Below are positions 7,201 to 10,626 of a stretch of DNA of 10,626 bases, in pieces (position 1 is the first letter of the stretch; each line of letters opens with the position of its first letter). Source of the DNA: an uncultured Clostridia bacterium (GTDB taxonomy: Bacteria > Bacillota > Clostridia > Christensenellales > Borkfalkiaceae); contig CAKQMM010000023.1 in assembly GCA_934254755.1 (NCBI GenBank), forward strand, positions 1 to 10,626, in the 5' to 3' direction. The position numbers were made by a program, and so were the translations under genes. Below the pieces are notes generated by a model. That model was given only the letters and a program-made list of their open reading frames with translations, was not told the DNA's origin and made no database searches.

Positions 7201-7832
7201 GCTTGCTTTTTAAGAGGCTCTAATTGACGTTCGCGCTCGGTTATAATATCGTTTACGCGGGTAATGTTGTCGCCCGTGCGCGCAAGTTTCGCCATCGTCT
7301 CTTTTCTGTCGCGTTTAGTTTTAGAAATGCCGACCGCTTCTTCAAATATGGCGCGCCTGTCTTCGGGTTTTGCCGAGAAAATTTCGGTTACTTTGCCTTG
7401 CTCGATAACGGTGTAACCGTCCTTTGAAACGCCGCACGAGTGAAGCGCGTCGATTATATCTTTAAGCCTGCAAGGCTGTTTGTTCAAAAAGTATTCGCTT
7501 TCGCCGCTTCTATATAGCTTACGCGTCATAACGACTTCGGAAAATTCGAGGTCGCTGAAAATCTTTTCGCTGTTGTTAAAGTAAAGCGAAACTTCGCAGT
7601 AAGAAAGCGACTTCCTCTTTTCGGTGCCGTTAAAAATAACGTCTTGCATGGAAGTTCCGCGCATCGTTTTTGCAGACTGTTCGCCAAGCACCCACTTGAT
7701 AGCGTCCGCTACGTTTGACTTGCCGCAACCGTTAGGCCCGACTATGCCCGTTATGCCGTCGAGAAGTTCGATTTTAACTTTGTCCGCAAACGATTTAAAC
7801 CCTTGCAGTTCTATTCTTTCAAAATTCAACAT
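4239..7832 (-). CDS. smc: Chromosome segregation ATPase SMC
   Basis: SMC forms the ring-shaped condensin core with ScpA and ScpB (not in the window) that compacts and separates sister chromosomes. The 1197-residue length is normal. The N-terminal head has Walker A GPNGCGKS (32-39) and the Q-loop region VIEQGKV (143-149). A coiled coil spans about 180-500. The hinge is about 505-675, with GTVASVIS and a glycine-rich end near SGSMTGGS. The return coil runs to about 1040. The C-terminal head has the ABC signature LSGGE (1098-1102), Walker B VVLDE (1123-1127, catalytic E1127) and THKK at 1157-1160. The start overlaps the rnc end by 7 nt in ATGTTGA, with AAAGGG 8 nt upstream inside rnc, indicating coupling. 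All ATPase residues are present, so it should be functional. Confidence 0.98.
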   Translation of the reverse strand: MLNFERIELQGFKSFADKVKIELLDGITGIVGPNGCGKSNVADAIKWVLGEQSAKTMRGTSMQDVIFNGTEKRKSLSYCEVSLYFNNSEKIFSDLEFSEVVMTRKLYRSGESEYFLNKQPCRLKDIIDALHSCGVSKDGYTVIEQGKVTEIFSAKPEDRRAIFEEAVGISKTKRDRKETMAKLARTGDNITRVNDIITERERQLEPLKKQADKTRAFRGLSEKLKYNVVNAYVYKYENASDIKEKINEKIKGYGEELIAKKRDLEAVNADYQRYQNEIASADRYIKELNDKIYDKGVSIEKSAGNAKVFAERITYFKSENQRLQGEIASAKEKLETLNADVLKKSEYAKNCGSEIEELNVKAEELSKKLTVLSAEISSGETSARLEQSRILKSVEGLADINKNIGSLSTEQNVITVQQKGIIEKVNGLVDKYNAIDYDLKRSQNDLKKMESDLADVKEAIKDKELSVAQNNEFLSKINNKIYALNNKISADEAGLKFYQGLKNSFDGYAYGVKKIMHAASVDGEVAKRVKGTVASVISTEKDYELAIETAIGGAMQNIVVDNADDARYLIDYLKRTDGGRVTFLPVSTVKPRYNGSELRSALKENGAIGLATELVKYNPYYENVVSFLLGGTLIARDLQSATEIAKKYRFAFKIVTLGADVLSSSGSMTGGSQSKNNVSLLSVDRTVNEYAEVLKADKIEFERLDENRKRVTGQVNALVEELDELSAKQGELKQKYAALKESVEFKTSALKDAEDEIEKNRDEIAIISARLEQIKTAYSDIETGGEKLNKEREDAASLEKEHQERFTALREERDALLDENTEIQSKISFYRAEIAAAESEKERMNGEIRDLTFKNANDEEVITGNLNIIDGLKREAEKVALSKDEQDELNRMRSELKSFDEKKVELNEKLNKANEARDVLQTEIDRSADRKAAEEVNLTKVDSDLAHMSETIFNEYQLDYDSCKPLKDEAFDIKTGEEEINSLKRKIQMLGSVNPAAIDEYEELNGAYLELVSQRDDLEKAKADLEKVISDLTKEMALTFDEGFKTIRQNFAQIFKELFGGGNADLVIEESETGDPLDAGIEIIAQPPGKKLQKISLLSGGEKSFTAIAILFAILKLRPMPFVVLDEIEAALDDANVERFASYLKNFSKETQFICITHKKITMEHANGLFGVTMPEKGVSSIVSINYGDIEKYGDFE

Positions 7833-8503
7833 CTATTTAACCCTTTTTCTTTAAGAGCGTTAAGCGCAAACTCTGCCGCCGCCTGCTCCGCGCTTTTTTT
7901 GCTTCCGCCGACGCCTTCGGCGATAAACTTTCCGCCGATATATAAGGACATCGTAAACGTGGGGGAATTGTCCGCGCCGCTTTGCGACACGAATTTATAC
8001 GCAATATCGCCGAGCCGCTTTTTCGCGCAGTATTCGTTAAGCGCGCTTTTGGGGTCTTCGGTTTTGGTGCGCTTCAGCGGCAAATTTTCGGTTATAAACT
8101 TTTCAGCCGCCTTTATTCCGCCGTCTACGTAAAGCGCGCCGACAATCGCCTCGAATAAATCTTCGCGCATTTTGTCGGTCACTTCGCCCGCGGCGTTTTC
8201 GCCGACGAGAAGGTACTTATCGAGCCCCGTTTTTTTAATTGCCGCCGCAAGCGGCGCGCTGGAAACGACGCTTTGCTTGAACTTAGTCATTTCGCCGTCG
8301 CTAAGCTCCGGCGTTATATCGTAAAGCTTGCTTGCGACTATAAAACCGAGAACGCTGTCGCCCAAAAACTCGAGCCGCTGATTGTGCGGCGCGGTTTTAT
8401 GCTCGTTGGTGTACGACGGGTGAGTGAAACATCTGCGAAGCACCATCGAGTCGTCAAAAACGTAGCCGAGTTTTTTTTGCACGTCGTCAAGAAAAAACAG
8501 CAT
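7826..8503 (-). CDS. rnc: Ribonuclease III
   Basis: RNase III is a dimeric, metal-dependent nuclease that cuts double-stranded RNA, releasing 16S and 23S rRNA precursors and processing some mRNAs and small RNAs. The 225-residue protein has the signature NQRLEFLGDSVLGF (41-54), with catalytic E45 and D49, and the second acidic pair D115 and E118 in DLFEAIVGALYVDGG (115-129). A double-stranded RNA-binding domain fills about 151-219, with its end motif GGSKKSAEQAAAEFAL (199-214). Nothing appears to be missing. The ATG lies 5 nt after the plsX stop and has only a weak SD-like GAG inside plsX, which suggests reinitiation after plsX. Its last codons overlap the smc start. The rnc-smc-ftsY order is the common Firmicutes arrangement. 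Confidence 0.97.
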   Translation of the reverse strand: MLFFLDDVQKKLGYVFDDSMVLRRCFTHPSYTNEHKTAPHNQRLEFLGDSVLGFIVASKLYDITPELSDGEMTKFKQSVVSSAPLAAAIKKTGLDKYLLVGENAAGEVTDKMREDLFEAIVGALYVDGGIKAAEKFITENLPLKRTKTEDPKSALNEYCAKKRLGDIAYKFVSQSGADNSPTFTMSLYIGGKFIAEGVGGSKKSAEQAAAEFALNALKEKGLNRC

Positions 8504-8508
8504 ACTTT

Positions 8509-9531
8509 TTAAAACTCTATTGTGGCGACTTCTTCAGCCGTAAGATTTTTGCTTATTTCGCCGTTTACGTCCGCTTTAATTGCCGTTTCCGCCTGAAAAA
8601 GCGCGTTTTTGAACGACGTTTCTTTCGACGAGCCGTGACACTTCATCACTACCCCGTCTATCCCTAAAAAGACCGCGCCGCCCGCCTTGTTGTAATCGAG
8701 CACGTCTTTCGTTTTGCGGAAGGCTTTTTGCATAAAGAATTTATAGCCGATTTTAGCTTTAAGCGACGACGTTATGTTTTGTTTAAGAACGCTTAGCATT
8801 GCGCTTATCGCGCCCTCTAAACTTTTAATAGCCACGTTGCCGCTGAACCCGTCGGCAATAACCGCGTCCACTTCGCCCTCTAAAATATCGCGCCCTTCGA
8901 CGTTGCCGACGAAGTTTATAGATTTAAGGTTTTTAAGCACGGGGAAAACTTCGTGGATAAGCTCGTTCCCCTTTTTATCTTCCGTGCCGTTGCTAAGCAG
9001 CGCGATTTTCGGGTTTTTTATCCCGGAAACCGTCCTTAAATAAGCGTCCGCCATAACGGCGAAGTGCACGAGGTTTATAGGCTTACAGTCGGCGTTCGCG
9101 CCGCAGTCCATAAACAGTACCTTTCCGCCCTTAACGGTGGGCAATAAAGTTGCAAGAGCCGGGCGCGACGCGCCTTTTATTCTGCCCACTTTTAAAACCG
9201 AACCGGTTAAAAGCGCGCCCGTAGAACCCGCCGAAACGAAGGCTTCCGCCTCTTTTTGGCGCAATGCTTTAAGCCCCACGCACATGCTGCTGTCGGACTT
9301 TTTGCGCACCGCTTCGGTGGGCGATTCTTCGCAAGTTATAACTTCGCTTGCGGGCGTAACGGTTATATTTTTTTTAGAAAAGGCGTTTTCGGCGAAAATT
9401 CTGTCTATTTCGTCCTCTTTTCCGACGAGCGATATTTCGCACTCGCCGCCTTCTTCAACGTATTTAACCGCACCTTTTATAGCTTCGAGGGGGGCGTTAT
9501 CCCCGCCGAAAGCGTCAAGTAATATTCTCAT
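8509..9531 (-). CDS. plsX: Phosphate acyltransferase PlsX
   Basis: PlsX is a peripheral membrane enzyme that transfers the acyl chain from acyl-ACP to inorganic phosphate. The acyl phosphate it makes is used by PlsY to acylate glycerol-3-phosphate, the first step of phospholipid synthesis in most Gram-positive bacteria. The 340-residue length is typical. Family motifs are the start MRILLDAFGGDNAP (1-14, usually DAMGGDNAP), KSDSSMCVGLKAL (78-90), FVSAGSTGALL (98-108), GRIKGASRPALA (116-127), ADGFSGNVAIKSLEGA (226-241) and GGAVFLGIDGVVMKCHGSS (284-302). The ATG is set by a strong AGGAG 4 nt upstream. The usual partners fapR, fabD and acpP are not adjacent: asnS lies before it and rnc directly after. 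Identity is secure. Confidence 0.97.
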   Translation of the reverse strand: MRILLDAFGGDNAPLEAIKGAVKYVEEGGECEISLVGKEDEIDRIFAENAFSKKNITVTPASEVITCEESPTEAVRKKSDSSMCVGLKALRQKEAEAFVSAGSTGALLTGSVLKVGRIKGASRPALATLLPTVKGGKVLFMDCGANADCKPINLVHFAVMADAYLRTVSGIKNPKIALLSNGTEDKKGNELIHEVFPVLKNLKSINFVGNVEGRDILEGEVDAVIADGFSGNVAIKSLEGAISAMLSVLKQNITSSLKAKIGYKFFMQKAFRKTKDVLDYNKAGGAVFLGIDGVVMKCHGSSKETSFKNALFQAETAIKADVNGEISKNLTAEEVATIEF

Positions 9532-9535
9532 AAAT

Positions 9536-9540
9536 CTCCT
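9536..9540 (-). promoter_or_regulatory. Strong ribosome binding site of plsX
   Basis: AGGAG on the minus strand, 4 nt before the plsX ATG, is the best Shine-Dalgarno site in the window. It fixes the plsX start and marks plsX as an independently initiated gene at the head of the coupled plsX-rnc-smc-ftsY unit. Confidence 0.8.
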
Positions 9541-9541
9541 G

Positions 9542-9560
9542 CGCCGCCAAAATAGCGGCG
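9542..9560 (-). promoter_or_regulatory. GC-rich hairpin abutting the plsX ribosome binding site
   Basis: On the minus strand CGCCGC (9560-9555), a 7-nt loop TATTTTG and GCGGCG (9547-9542) form a perfect 6-bp all-GC stem. It ends one base before the AGGAG of plsX. It lacks a following U-run (CAGGAG follows), so it is not an intrinsic terminator. It could tune ribosome access or mRNA stability. No FapR-like operator was seen in this spacer. Confidence 0.5.
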
Positions 9561-9586
9561 TATGGTTAAAAATTTGCCTTTCGTTC

Positions 9587-9612
9587 GGTTCCCCGCAAAA
9601 ACTCGGGCAGCC
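9587..9612 (-). other. Imperfect hairpin just after the asnS stop
   Basis: On the minus strand GGCTGCCCG and CGGGGAACC pair around a GTTTTT-containing loop, with two mismatches (inner core CCCG/CGGG). It starts two bases after the asnS stop codon. The bases that follow (GAACGAAAGG) are not a U-tract, so termination here is doubtful and asnS may read through into plsX. It may instead be a 3' stabilising structure or chance. Confidence 0.25.
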
Positions 9613-9614
9613 GC

Positions 9615-10626
9615 TTAATAATCAAGGTTAGAAACCGTTCTCGGGAAAGGTATAACGTCGCGGATGTTTTGTATACCCGTCAAATACATTATAAGTCTTT
9701 CAAAACCCAAGCCGAAGCCCGCGTGTTTGGTGCCGCCGTATTTACGGAGGTTAATGTACCAATCGTAATCGCTCGGTTTAAGCCCCATTTCGTGCATACG
9801 GGTAATAAGCACGTCTTCGCGCTCTTCCCTTTGAGAGCCTCCTACGAGTTCGCCGATGCCGGGGACGAGTAAGTCCGCCGCCGCAACCGTCTTTTGGTCG
9901 TCGTTTAAACGCATGTAAAACGCTTTTATTTCCTTAGGATAGTCCGTTAAGAACACGGGTTTTTTGAAAACCTGTTCGGTTATAAAGCGTTCGTGCTCGC
10001 TCTGAAGGTCGCACCCCCAGAAAACGGGGAACTCGAATTTATCTTTGTGCGGCTCTAAAATTTTAATCGCCTCGGTGTAAGGGAGGCGCACGAAGTCGCT
10101 CGTAGCGACGTGGGTAAGCCTGTCGATTAAGCCCGTATCAACGAATTTATTTAAAAATTCAAGTTCTTCTTTGCAGGTTTTTAAAACGCGGTTGATAACG
10201 TGTTTAACCATATCCTCGGCAACCTGCATGTCGCCGATTAAATCGGTGAAAGCCATTTCGGGCTCGATCATCCAAAATTCCGCCGCGTGGCGCGCCGTGT
10301 TGCTGCGCTCCGCCCTGAAAGTCGGGCCGAAGGTGTAAACTTTGCCGAAAGCCATTGCGTACGCTTCCGCAGAAAGCTGACCCGAAACGGTAAGGCTCGC
10401 CTGCTTTTCAAAAAAGTCTTTTTTATAATCGACTTTGCCGTCTTCGGTTTTCGGAACGTCGTTCAAGTCGAGCGTGGTCACTTGAAACATTGCGCCCGCG
10501 CCTTCGCAGTCGCTCCCCGTGATAAGGGGGGTGTGCACGTATACGAAGCCTTGCGAATTAAAAAATTCGTGTATACCGTAAGCCGCTTCGCTTCTTATTT
10601 TAAACACCGCGCCGAAAGTGTTCGTA
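9615..10626 (-). CDS. asnS: Asparaginyl-tRNA synthetase, 5' end off window
   Basis: AsnRS is a class IIb synthetase that charges tRNA-Asn with asparagine using ATP in the cytoplasm. The open frame runs past the right edge as [22 protein letters not shown], so the internal GTG at 10607 is not the true start. The N-terminal anticodon-binding OB domain, roughly 130 residues, is missing. The catalytic domain shows motif 1 around [19 protein letters not shown]; the AsnRS-type [12 protein letters not shown], which separates it from AspRS; motif 2 [19 protein letters not shown]; and motif 3 [15 protein letters not shown] near the end. The C-terminus, [16 protein letters not shown], is AsnRS-like. 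Its presence points to direct asparagine charging. An upstream T-box leader, common for such genes in Firmicutes, would lie outside the window. Confidence 0.96.
   Translation of the reverse strand, partial: TNTFGAVFKIRSEAAYGIHEFFNSQGFVYVHTPLITGSDCEGAGAMFQVTTLDLNDVPKTEDGKVDYKKDFFEKQASLTVSGQLSAEAYAMAFGKVYTFGPTFRAERSNTARHAAEFWMIEPEMAFTDLIGDMQVAEDMVKHVINRVLKTCKEELEFLNKFVDTGLIDRLTHVATSDFVRLPYTEAIKILEPHKDKFEFPVFWGCDLQSEHERFITEQVFKKPVFLTDYPKEIKAFYMRLNDDQKTVAAADLLVPGIGELVGGSQREEREDVLITRMHEMGLKPSDYDWYINLRKYGGTKHAGFGLGFERLIMYLTGIQNIRDVIPFPRTVSNLDY

Noticed and set aside
9541..9614. Search for a promoter or FapR-type operator before plsX.
   Set aside because: No -35/-10 pair with acceptable spacing and no FapR-like palindrome could be found.

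Overview
This window is a run of bacterial housekeeping genes, all on the minus strand. From the right edge leftwards, in the direction of transcription, they are: asnS (5' part off the window), plsX, rnc, smc, ftsY, a cytoplasmic family-78-like glycoside hydrolase, ylxM and ffh (3' part off the window). The linkage plsX-rnc-smc-ftsY-ylxM-ffh is typical of Firmicutes, and YlxM is a Firmicutes-type partner of Ffh. The base mix (AT-rich spacers, many TTTAAA-like stretches, but frequent GCG and CGC codons) fits an uncultured clostridial lineage. Nothing in the window allows a genus call. There are no tRNA or rRNA genes, mobile elements, CRISPR arrays or phage genes. No stretch longer than about 100 bases lies outside a gene.

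Right part (about 7826-10626): the catalytic domain of asparaginyl-tRNA synthetase is followed, after an 83-nt spacer with a hairpin set against a strong ribosome binding site, by PlsX (acyl phosphate formation for phospholipid synthesis). RNase III starts 5 nt after plsX. The acpP gene often found between plsX and rnc is absent.

Middle (3341-7832): smc overlaps rnc by 7 nt and ftsY begins 1 nt after the smc stop, so plsX-rnc-smc-ftsY looks like one translationally coupled unit. It joins lipid synthesis, RNA processing, chromosome condensation and membrane protein targeting.

Left part (1-3277): the glycoside hydrolase sits between ftsY and ylxM, where Firmicutes normally have ftsY directly followed by ylxM-ffh. 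After it comes a 97-nt spacer holding a perfect 12-bp inverted repeat. Its promoter-proximal arm carries a consensus -35 box (TTGACA), followed 17 bp later by an extended -10 (TG-T-TAGAAT), so ylxM-ffh appears to have its own strong promoter, predicted to give an almost leaderless mRNA. ylxM and ffh share one base in a TAATG junction. FtsY (SRP receptor) and Ffh (SRP GTPase) carry matching GTPase motifs and form the protein core of the co-translational targeting pathway.

I found no clear new biological system. The points most worth a second look are the misplaced glycoside hydrolase and the palindrome-embedded promoter next to it.
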